Position numbers and translations under genes: made by a program. Source: an uncultured bacterium (lineage in GTDB: Bacteria > Muiribacteriota > Ozemobacteria > Ozemobacterales > Ozemobacteraceae). Taken from it: 39,315 bases of DNA. Location: the NCBI GenBank assembly GCA_900317935.1, contig ONIU01000018.1:15996-55310 (forward strand), given 5' to 3'. Shown piece by piece: positions 32,554-39,315 of the stretch (position 1 is the stretch's first letter; each line of letters starts with the position of its first letter). The notes under the pieces were generated by a model. The model saw only the letters and a program-made list of their open reading frames with translations, ran no database searches and was not told the DNA's origin.

Positions 32554-33633
32554 ATGGCAGATGAAAAAAGTTTATATAAATTACTAAAACTAACATTTGA
32601 TGAGAACGCTTCAGATTTGCATCTGAAAGTTGGTAAAACGCCTTCTATTAGAATTGACGGGCATATTACTCCTGTTGAGGGTTATAAATTTACAAAGAAT
32701 GATTTTAATAAAATTTTAGAAGCTTTACTTAACCCTGAACAGGAAGAACAGCTTAAAAAGAATCACGAGCTTGATTTTGCCTATACATTAGAAGGGGTTT
32801 GCCGATTCAGAGTTAATCTTTATACCGATTTAAACGGCTATGGTGCTGTTTTCAGAGTTATTCCATACCGAGTAATGGAATTTGATGAAATCGGGCTTCC
32901 AATGGCTGCACGAAGATTAATTGAGCAGCCTAATGGGTTAATTCTTATTACTGGGCCGACAGGGGCTGGTAAAACTTCAACATTAGCCAGTTATCTTAGT
33001 TACGTTAATAAGAATGCAAAAAGGCATATTGTAACTCTAGAAGACCCGATAGAATATCAGTTCGAAGACGATCAGTCTATTTTTAACCAGCGTCAGATAG
33101 GTGTAGACTGCAGAAGCTTTTATGACGGGCTTCTGACTGTTTTGCGTCAAGACCCCGATATTGTTGTTGTAGGTGAAATGCGCGATCCAGAAACTATATC
33201 CTTGACTTTGAATGCTGCGGAAACAGGTAAATTGGTTCTAGCAACTCTTCATACAAACTCATCTGTAAGTACGGCAGAACGTATTGTTAATGTTTTCCCA
33301 GAAAGTCGTCATAATCAGATTTTATTGCAGCTTTCTATGGTTCTTCGCGGAGTTGTATCTCAAACCTTGTTAAGAAAGGTTAATGGCGGCCGTGTAGCTG
33401 CGTTTGAATTACTGCTAAATACTTCTGGCATAAGAAGTCTTATAGCTGAAGGTAAAATACACATGCTTCCATCATATCTAGAAACAGGTTCTGAAGCAGG
33501 TATGATGACAATGGAAATGTCTTTGGCTCAGTTGGTTAAAGACAAGATTGTTTCTCAGGAAGAGGCTTTTGCTTCTGCTCCTAATCCGAATGCTTTGCGT
33601 AAGCTCTTGGATAAAGTAATGAGTGAGAAATGA
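32554..33633 (+). CDS. pilT: PilT-family twisting motility ATPase (catalytic motifs intact)
   Basis: Hexameric cytoplasmic ATPase that powers type IV pilus retraction. The 359 residues match PilT. The N-terminal PAS-like domain has ASDLHLKVGKTPSIRIDGHI. The ATPase core has Walker A GPTGAGKTST (134-143, K140), the Asp box TLEDPIEY (E163, D164), Walker B VVVGEMRD (E208) and the His box LATLHTNS (H233). SGIRSLIAEGK corresponds to the AIRNLIRE retraction motif, with Ser for Asn. The start follows an extended -10 by seven bases. It is the first gene of a five-gene operon; the next gene overlaps its stop (ATGA). No pilB or pilC lies in the window. PilU is an alternative name. Confidence 0.92.
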   Translation: MADEKSLYKLLKLTFDENASDLHLKVGKTPSIRIDGHITPVEGYKFTKNDFNKILEALLNPEQEEQLKKNHELDFAYTLEGVCRFRVNLYTDLNGYGAVFRVIPYRVMEFDEIGLPMAARRLIEQPNGLILITGPTGAGKTSTLASYLSYVNKNAKRHIVTLEDPIEYQFEDDQSIFNQRQIGVDCRSFYDGLLTVLRQDPDIVVVGEMRDPETISLTLNAAETGKLVLATLHTNSSVSTAERIVNVFPESRHNQILLQLSMVLRGVVSQTLLRKVNGGRVAAFELLLNTSGIRSLIAEGKIHMLPSYLETGSEAGMMTMEMSLAQLVKDKIVSQEEAFASAPNPNALRKLLDKVMSEK

Positions 33634-34673
33634 CAATGTTAAAGATTCACAGATATTTTGAAACAGCGATAGAACGTCAGGCTTCAGATTTGCATTTGAA
33701 AGCAGGTTCTCCACCAATAATAAGAGTTGGTGGTCGTTTAATTACTTTAGCAGAAGAACCTTTAGCATTTCAGGAAATGCCGAATCTATTTCTTCCCTTA
33801 ATGAGTCTGAAAGATCAGGCAGATTTGAAACAGCTTTTCGAAGCTAATTTTATGACTCAGTATAAAAGCAGATGGAGAGTCAGGGCTTGTATTTATACTC
33901 AAAGAGGTTGTTTGTCAGGGGCTTTTCGTTTTATTCCTCAGTCTGTTCCTTCTATTGAAAGCTTAGGCCTTCCGCCGATTTTAAAAGAAATAGCCCAGAT
34001 GCCAAGAGGATTATTTCTTGTTACTGGGCCTGCTAACTCCGGCAAAACTCATACCTTGGCTGCAATTATTAATGAAATTAATAAAACATCTGCTAGGCAT
34101 GTAATTACAATAGAAGACCCGATTGAATTTGTTTATAAAGAAAAGAAATCTATTTTTACTCAGCGTGAAATAGGTGTTACTTCAAACAGCTATTCAAGTG
34201 CCTTGATGAATGCTTTACGTGAAGACCCGGATGTTATTCTTGTTGGTGAAATGCGTGATGTTAATACTATTGAAATGGTTTTGACAGCAGCAGAAACCGG
34301 ACATTTGGTTTTCTCGACCTTGCATACAGTTGGAGCTGTCCAGACAATAGACCGTATCGTAAATATGTTCCCTGGTCACAGGCATGAAGAAATAAGAACG
34401 CAGATTTCTATGTCTCTGATAGGCATTATTTCTCAGATTCTCTTACCTAGTCTTCATAAAAAAGAACGAGTTATGGCTCATGAAATAATGATTATGAATT
34501 CTGCTATGAGAAATCAAATAAGAGAAAAGAAAACCAATCAGCTTAAATCTGCGCTAATGCTTGCACGAAAAGATGGATGTAAGACACTGAAGGATTCTTT
34601 GTCTGAAATAATAAAAGATGAACGTGTTGATCCGAAATTAATAGCTAATATAATGAAAGAAATTGTAGAATGA
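33630..34673 (+). CDS. Second PilT-family ATPase (PilT/PilU-like, intact motifs)
   Basis: The 347-residue paralogue of the preceding protein has ASDLHLKAGSPPIIRVGGRL in the N-terminal domain. Its Walker A is GPANSGKTHT (K139), with an intact Asp box TIEDPIEF, Walker B ILVGEMRD (E207) and His box FSTLHTVG (H232). The retraction motif reads SAMRNQIREKK, close to AIRNLIRE. It should be a competent ATPase, probably forming hexamers alone or working with the first PilT as PilU does. It overlaps the upstream gene by four bases, and the next gene overlaps it by four, so the three are translationally coupled. ATG 33636 is an alternative start. Confidence 0.88.
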   Translation: MTMLKIHRYFETAIERQASDLHLKAGSPPIIRVGGRLITLAEEPLAFQEMPNLFLPLMSLKDQADLKQLFEANFMTQYKSRWRVRACIYTQRGCLSGAFRFIPQSVPSIESLGLPPILKEIAQMPRGLFLVTGPANSGKTHTLAAIINEINKTSARHVITIEDPIEFVYKEKKSIFTQREIGVTSNSYSSALMNALREDPDVILVGEMRDVNTIEMVLTAAETGHLVFSTLHTVGAVQTIDRIVNMFPGHRHEEIRTQISMSLIGIISQILLPSLHKKERVMAHEIMIMNSAMRNQIREKKTNQLKSALMLARKDGCKTLKDSLSEIIKDERVDPKLIANIMKEIVE

Positions 34674-36814
34674 AGCATATAGAAGATTTAGAGCAATACA
34701 AGTATATTAAAACAGCTAGACGTCTGATGAAGCCTATTACAGATCGGCTGGAAGCAATTACTATAAATGAGGATGCTTCTGATGAACTGCGTTTTGAAGC
34801 ATTAATAAGTTTAGGCAAAATTGGGGATAATGAATCTTTGCCAACATTAATGCATGCTTTTAATGAATATCCAGACTATCTTGAGCCAATAACTGCCTTA
34901 GGTTATTTCAAAAGTAGCACTCCTGTTGCTAAGCTGATTGAACGTCTTCAGGACCCTGATTCCCTTTATAAAGAAGAAATAGTCAGAGTTTTGGGTGAAA
35001 TTGGCGACCCGATGGCAACAAAGATTTTAATGGAACAGCTTCACGATGAAGACAGAATGGTCAGATATTATGCTGCCAGAGCTTTATATAAAATGGGCGG
35101 GCGTGATGTTGTTCAGGCTCTTTGCAGCTTACTTAACGACCCAGACGAATGGATAGTTATTAACGTATTGGAAATTCTTTCTAAAATGAAAGACCCAGAA
35201 GCTATACCTGCTTTGGTAGGGCAGTTTGAAGTCATAAGAGATTCAAGACTAAAAGCAATTATTATTTCATCGCTTTCGTCATTTGCTGAAGGTAAGCTTT
35301 TAAAAACCTTTGAAAGCGGATTAGACTCTTTTGACCCTCGTATTCAGGCAAACTCTGTCGAAGCCATTTCAATGCTGAAGATACCTGGTTCTGAAATAAA
35401 AAGAAAACTAAAACGTTTTTATGGTCACCCTAACAATAGAGTTAGAGCTAATATGTGTATTGCTCTAGCAAAAGCAGATCCCAAATCTGTTTATGATGAA
35501 ATTGGGGGAATGCTTGTTAGTCGCGACGCTTCTACTAGAAGGTCTGCAGCGTATGTTCTGGCAAGAATAGACTGCGACAATAGAAAAGAGTATATCCACA
35601 CCCTTTTGGACGATGAAAATTTCGGCGTTAGGAAAATGGCTTTGAAGGCAACTATGGCCTTTGAAGGCAATGTTGGGGTTACAGAAATAACACCTTTATT
35701 AGATGATGAAAACCAGTGGGTTCGTCGCGAAGTTGTCGAATGTGCTATAAAAATGGCGGATTTTCCGAATGATTTAATACTGAAGCGTTTTAAAACAGAA
35801 GATTGCCCGCCAGTAATCGAAGTATTGCTGAAATATATAGAAGATCGAGCTTTGTATGAAGCAATTCCGATGATTTATGAGAGAATAAAGAAAGAACCGG
35901 AAGAAGAAATGCCATGGCTTATAGCATCATTAGGGCATTTAGGTGCGGTAAAAGAACTGAATCAGGTTAAGAAATTTCTAGGTGCGGTTAGAGCTAGTGT
36001 TTTTGTTGAATATTATGAAGCTTTGCTTCTTAATGGAGATTTAAATGTTTTCAATACTATTGCAGAAGGTCTTGATGAAAAGAAACGTGAACAGGAACTT
36101 CTGTCATGGGCTAATATAGCAGGCTGTATCGGAACATTTATTCAAAATACCGATGGTTATTCCAGAGTTCTTACAGAAGCATTAGGAAACGAAATAAATG
36201 TTGAATCTGGCACAGCATCAAAACCCGTAGTTCCAAAGGAAAATATAGAAGAAGTATTTGAACAGGGTAAAAAGCTTTATTTGGCTAAAGATTACTCAAG
36301 AGCATCTCAGAATTTTGAAAAAGTTGTTGCAGCAAAACCTCATGATTTGCAGGCAAGATTTATGCTGGCCAACTGTTCTTATTACCTTGGCGATGCCAAT
36401 AAAGCCAGTGATCTGCTGGAAAAAATTCTTGTTTCAAAGCCTTCTCATATTGAATCAGGAATTCTTCTCGGTCAGATTTATTTCAGGCGTAAAGATTGGC
36501 AGTCTTTAGCTGATTGTTATGTTAAACTGAAAGAATTTATACAAAGTGACGATAAAAAGAATATTATTAAGGTTTATGGGGCTTTGGGCTTAGCTTATTT
36601 TAATCTTAAAAGGTATCAGGAAGCGATTGATTCTTTGAATACTGGGTTAAAGGCTAATCCTAGAGATTTGTCCTCTTCTTATCACCTGGCTCTGTGTTAT
36701 TACTCGGTAGGTGATACAGAACGTTCTAGACAGGTTCTTGAAGGTTTAAGAAAAACTTTGCCGCCGGATAGTCAGGTTCTGAAAAATGTTCTTGAGCTAT
36801 TGCAGCGTATCTAA
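34670..36814 (+). CDS. HEAT-repeat plus TPR-repeat protein within the PilT operon
   Basis: The 714-residue cytoplasmic protein has PBS-lyase-type HEAT repeats over about 25-470 (FEALISLGKIGDNESLPTLM, LMEQLHDEDRMVRYYAARAL, LLDDENFGVRKMALKATMAF). After a short linker come three to four TPRs over about 524-714 (GLAYFNLKRYQEAIDSLNTG, YHLALCYYSVGDTERSRQVL). It has no catalytic or membrane segments, so it is a probable scaffold or adaptor for the neighbouring motor ATPases. Start ATG 34670 overlaps the second PilT stop as ATGA. The architecture equals that of the protein at 22579-24987, which suggests duplication. It lies between the two intact and the two degenerate PilT paralogues. Confidence 0.88.
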   Translation: MKHIEDLEQYKYIKTARRLMKPITDRLEAITINEDASDELRFEALISLGKIGDNESLPTLMHAFNEYPDYLEPITALGYFKSSTPVAKLIERLQDPDSLYKEEIVRVLGEIGDPMATKILMEQLHDEDRMVRYYAARALYKMGGRDVVQALCSLLNDPDEWIVINVLEILSKMKDPEAIPALVGQFEVIRDSRLKAIIISSLSSFAEGKLLKTFESGLDSFDPRIQANSVEAISMLKIPGSEIKRKLKRFYGHPNNRVRANMCIALAKADPKSVYDEIGGMLVSRDASTRRSAAYVLARIDCDNRKEYIHTLLDDENFGVRKMALKATMAFEGNVGVTEITPLLDDENQWVRREVVECAIKMADFPNDLILKRFKTEDCPPVIEVLLKYIEDRALYEAIPMIYERIKKEPEEEMPWLIASLGHLGAVKELNQVKKFLGAVRASVFVEYYEALLLNGDLNVFNTIAEGLDEKKREQELLSWANIAGCIGTFIQNTDGYSRVLTEALGNEINVESGTASKPVVPKENIEEVFEQGKKLYLAKDYSRASQNFEKVVAAKPHDLQARFMLANCSYYLGDANKASDLLEKILVSKPSHIESGILLGQIYFRRKDWQSLADCYVKLKEFIQSDDKKNIIKVYGALGLAYFNLKRYQEAIDSLNTGLKANPRDLSSSYHLALCYYSVGDTERSRQVLEGLRKTLPPDSQVLKNVLELLQRI

Positions 36815-36835
36815 CTAAGTTCTTAAGAGGTGAAA

Positions 36836-37882
36836 ATGTCAGATTTAACTAAAATTTGGGAATTGTTAAAAGCAAAAAATGTATCTGATATCCATTTATT
36901 CCCAAACCAACAGGTTTATTACAGGGTAAATGGTGTTCTTGAAAAATTGGATATGATTATTCATGAAGATCAGATTAAGAAGATTATTCTTTCAACAAGC
37001 ACTCCGAAAGCACGAGAAATACTTGGGCATCAGCGTCAGGTTACTTATGCTGAAAATGTTGAAGGAATTGGCCGTTTGAGATTTTCTGCTTTTTTTGAAC
37101 GAGGTCATTTTGCAGTATCTTTGAGAGTTATAAATAATAAATTTATAGAGTTGGAAGATTTAGGCATCAATGAAATGCAGAAAAAGAGTCTCTTTCAGCA
37201 TTCTGGCCTGGTATTAGTTGGTAGCCCATCTTGTGAAGGTAAATCAACAACAATTGCTTCTATTCTTAATTATATGAATCATAATTTTGAAAAAAGCATT
37301 TATACTATTGAAAACCCCGTAGAATTTGTTTATGAAGATGACAGAGCAGCCTTTATACAGCGCAGTATTCCTGTTGATATTGCCAATTTTTATAATGGGC
37401 TTTGTGAAGCTTATAGAGTAGACCCGGATGTAGTTGTCACCGATTCAATTGTTTATTCCGATGCTTTAAATCAGGCATTGAATCTTTGTGAATCTGGTTG
37501 CACAGTAATTGCATCAACTGATGGCGGTGATTGTTTGCAGATTATTGAGCGCTTAATTAATATGAGAGGGCCAGACGAAAGAGATAATTTCAGACAAAGA
37601 ATAGCCGCTAATTTGAAAATGATTATCAGTCAGAGATTGGTTCCATTAGCAGATAATAGTGGTAGAAAAGTAATATTTGATATTTTCATCAATACTATTC
37701 AGATGAAAGCTTTGATTAAAAACAATAACTTAAGTATGTTCCGAACTATCCAGGCTCAGAATGAGTCAACAGGAATGAGAACTTTTGATAATCAGCTTAG
37801 AAACTTATTAAGAAAACGTATGATTGCTCAGAAAACTGCCATGGAATTTGCTATTGATAAAACAAATATAACTGTAGGGTAA
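36836..37882 (+). CDS. Degenerate PilT-family protein (probable pseudo-ATPase)
   Basis: The 348-residue protein aligns with PilT without gaps through the core but lacks key residues. The P-loop reads SPSCEGKST (130-138): the first Gly is Ser, and K136 is kept. The Asp box is TIENPVEF (N160 for Asp). Walker B GEMRD is replaced by DSIVY, so the catalytic Glu is S204. The His box has D229 for His. The N-terminal domain (VSDIHLFPNQQVYYRVNG) and the C-terminal helices remain. It may bind nucleotide but should not hydrolyse it normally. I chose ATG 36836 with AAGAGG (36825-36830); GTG 36830 falls inside that site. It is probably a structural or regulatory partner of the intact paralogues. Confidence 0.85.
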   Translation: MSDLTKIWELLKAKNVSDIHLFPNQQVYYRVNGVLEKLDMIIHEDQIKKIILSTSTPKAREILGHQRQVTYAENVEGIGRLRFSAFFERGHFAVSLRVINNKFIELEDLGINEMQKKSLFQHSGLVLVGSPSCEGKSTTIASILNYMNHNFEKSIYTIENPVEFVYEDDRAAFIQRSIPVDIANFYNGLCEAYRVDPDVVVTDSIVYSDALNQALNLCESGCTVIASTDGGDCLQIIERLINMRGPDERDNFRQRIAANLKMIISQRLVPLADNSGRKVIFDIFINTIQMKALIKNNNLSMFRTIQAQNESTGMRTFDNQLRNLLRKRMIAQKTAMEFAIDKTNITVG

Positions 37883-37893
37883 GAGGTAGAGCC

Positions 37894-38949
37894 ATGAATG
37901 TAGAACACTTAATAGAAATGGTTTTTCAGTCCGGTGGTAATGAATTGCATATGAAGATAGGTTCTAAACCTCTTATGCGAAAGAATAATGCTTTGAAGCA
38001 AATGGATTTTCCTGCCTTAGTAGAACAGGATATGAAAGATTTGCAATCTGAGCTTTTATCAGAAGATGAAATTGCAAAATTTGAAAAAATAGGTGTTTAT
38101 GAATCAAATCATTTTGGAAAGCCTCCGTGCAATTTTAGACTTTCGTTATTCCATTCTCAGCAGAAGCCTATAGCTTATATAAAGATAATAAACAGCAATG
38201 TTCCATCAATTCAGGATATTGGTTTCCCGGAAAGCGCAGCTAATCTTTTGAGTGCTGCAAAAGGACTATTTATTCTTTCTGGTCCTGCACGTTCTGGAAT
38301 ATCAACTTCTATGGCGGCTTTGGTTGAATATATGAACAACAAGTTCCGTCGTCATATATTAGTAATTGAAGACCCAATAGAATACTATTATCAGCCAAAG
38401 GAAAGCATTATTTCTCAGCGTCAGTTCTCTAAGGATATCTATATGATAGAGCAGGGAATCAACTTCGCTAAGCGTATGGATGTTGATACTCTGGTTATCG
38501 GTGACTTAAAGAGGGATATTCCTTTTAAGAATATAATAGAATATGTAGCAGGCGGCCATTTGGTTGTTCTTTGTATGCAGAACCTAGGTTTTACAAGTGC
38601 TTTGGAAAAACTGATATTCTCTTTCCCTGAAAGCTACAGAGAATATGTAAATGTGGTTCTTTCTGAAAACCTGATCGGAGTTTGTTCTCAAGCTTTAATC
38701 ACTAACACAAACGGGAGAAGAGTGCCTGTTCACGAAATTCTAATTCCAAATAAGAATTCAGCTGGTATTATTTCAATGGGTAAATATTCTCAGCTTAGAA
38801 ATAATATTGCTACAGCTGGCTCTGGTAGCATACTTTTTGATACTGATAAGGGGCGTCCTGGTTCTGTAGCTGAAAAATTAGCCAAGGGTGATTTGGAAAA
38901 AGCAGCTGCTGATGCCTTCTTAGAATATTACAAGAGCACAATGTCCTGA
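37894..38949 (+). CDS. Degenerate PilT-family protein lacking the Walker A lysine
   Basis: The 351-residue protein keeps the PilT length and order of elements. Its Walker A is GPARSGIST with I136 in place of the essential Lys. Its Asp box is intact (VIEDPIEY, E159 and D160). Walker B reads GDLKRD with D204 for the catalytic Glu. The His box has Q229 for His (LCMQNLG). The N-terminal domain begins GGNELHMKIGSKPLMRKNNA, where SDLHL has become NELHM. ATP binding is expected to be lost or very weak. The losses differ from those of the preceding paralogue. It is the last gene of the operon, 11 bases after that gene, and is followed by a strong terminator. Confidence 0.85.
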   Translation: MNVEHLIEMVFQSGGNELHMKIGSKPLMRKNNALKQMDFPALVEQDMKDLQSELLSEDEIAKFEKIGVYESNHFGKPPCNFRLSLFHSQQKPIAYIKIINSNVPSIQDIGFPESAANLLSAAKGLFILSGPARSGISTSMAALVEYMNNKFRRHILVIEDPIEYYYQPKESIISQRQFSKDIYMIEQGINFAKRMDVDTLVIGDLKRDIPFKNIIEYVAGGHLVVLCMQNLGFTSALEKLIFSFPESYREYVNVVLSENLIGVCSQALITNTNGRRVPVHEILIPNKNSAGIISMGKYSQLRNNIATAGSGSILFDTDKGRPGSVAEKLAKGDLEKAAADAFLEYYKSTMS

Positions 38950-38970
38950 ATCTAAGATTTATGGCAAATA

Positions 38971-39001
38971 AAAAAAGCTTCCTTTATGGAAGCTTTTTTT
39001 T
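38971..39001 (+). terminator. Rho-independent terminator of the PilT operon
   Basis: A 12-bp stem (AAAAAAGCTTCC at 38971-38982, GGAAGCTTTTTT at 38988-38999) has a five-base loop and a T-run. It lies 22 bases after the last PilT-like gene. Confidence 0.92.
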
Positions 39002-39068
39002 ATGCTTGAATTAGCTGTTTATTGATAAAGAGAAGAGAATCTTGTGAAAACTGAGAAATGAGGTTTTA

Positions 39069-39103
39069 GTGGTAGGTGGTGAGTGATATGTGGTAAGTGG
39101 CAT
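39069..39103 (+). repeat. Five-unit 7-bp array (GTGNNNN)
   Basis: Five in-phase heptamers: gtggtag, gtggtga, gtgatat, gtggtaa, gtggcat. They lie just past the terminator of the PilT operon, in the gene-free 366-base end of the window. A similar short run (gtggttg x2, gttgtaa) occurs at 1449-1469 after mazG. Confidence 0.7.
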
Positions 39104-39146
39104 AAGAGCCTAGGGATGTGTGAAATGTGAGACGAGGCAAAGACCT

Positions 39147-39265
39147 CTGTGGGACTGTTGCTTACGCAACTTGTGAGACGGTAGCTGACGCTGCCAGTGA
39201 TAGTTGTTGTAAGGGTTAGAAGAGTTGTAAGAGTGAGAAGTGTTCAAAAACGAAGTGTCCCACAG
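39147..39265. repeat. Structured non-coding element with terminal inverted repeats
   Basis: A perfect 9-bp inverted repeat, CTGTGGGAC (39147-39155) and GTCCCACAG (39257-39265), encloses about 100 bases. Inside are two consecutive hairpins, GTTGC-TTAC-GCAAC (39157-39170) and GGTAGC-TGAC-GCTGCC (39180-39195, one G-T pair). No ORF is supported. It could be a small non-autonomous mobile element or a folded RNA. Confidence 0.5.
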
Positions 39266-39289
39266 CGCAGCGTAACACTACTTTTAAGA

Positions 39290-39315
39290 CCCCCTCAGTC
39301 ACTGCGTGACAGCTC
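39290..39315. repeat. Possible edge of a dispersed palindromic repeat, cut by the window end
   Basis: ACCCCCTCA is followed by the hairpin GTCAC-TGC-GTGAC (39298-39310) and AGCTC. This recalls a family of GC-richer intergenic palindromic repeats (CCCTCAGTC-hairpin-CAGCTCCCC) that I remember as common in gut-type genomes. Only the left part is present, so the identification is tentative. Confidence 0.35.

Noticed and set aside
36836..38949. The two degenerate PilT-like genes as ordinary pseudogenes.
   Set aside because: Both are full length without frameshifts or internal stops, keep operon spacing and ribosome-binding sites, and align with the intact copies without gaps through the core.

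Overview
The window is AT-rich, gene-dense DNA from a Gram-negative (outer-membrane) bacterium. The grounds are an ExbB/ExbD/TonB-type envelope energiser, several proteins with lipoprotein signal peptides, type IV pilus minor pilins and a cluster of PilT-family motor proteins. Nothing looks phage- or plasmid-derived. There are no rRNA or tRNA genes, no insertion sequences and no CRISPR array that I can see. The abundance of HEAT/TPR proteins and PilT paralogues, with low GC and heptamer-type intergenic repeats, would fit a poorly cultured phylum such as Candidatus Riflebacteria, but that placement is a guess.

Layout. 94-1423: shikimate kinase and MazG. 1578-3411: an ExbB-ExbD-TonB operon. 3411-3536: an 18-unit 7-bp tandem array. 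3630-6657: a DUF456 membrane protein, two TPR proteins and a 41-residue Cys protein followed by a strong terminator. 6731-9008: two related exported proteins ending at a terminator. 9114-11159: three pilin-like proteins (two prepilin motifs and one PilX-like). 11260-11553: a small coiled-coil protein. 11550-16502 (minus strand): a TPR protein, an ArsP/DUF318-type permease, a small redox disulfide protein, an exported protein and a macroglobulin-like exported protein. 16564-18753: RecD2 helicase. 18913-19761: a Gly/Ala-rich exported protein with its own strong promoter and terminator. 19878-24987 (minus strand): a HEAT+TPR protein, RecG and RsmD. 25181-32115: two very large paralogous lipoproteins with Ig-like and GLUG-like repeats. 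32116-32553: tandem repeats. 32554-38949: an operon of four PilT-family proteins with a HEAT+TPR protein in the middle. 38950-39315: a terminator, a heptamer array and a structured, possibly mobile repeat running off the window end.

The strongest candidate for something undescribed is the last operon. Two PilT-like proteins have intact Walker A, Asp-box, Walker B and His-box residues. The two downstream paralogues have lost different subsets of them while keeping full length and the fold-defining sequence. This suggests a motor assembled with, or regulated by, pseudo-ATPase subunits, with a HEAT/TPR scaffold made from the same transcript. It may act with the minor pilins and exported proteins at 6.7-11.2 kb, but that link is inference. 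Two other themes recur. Several promoters lie so close to the start codon that the mRNA would be leaderless. Intergenic tandem arrays built on a 7-bp period begin exactly at the stop codons of preceding genes.
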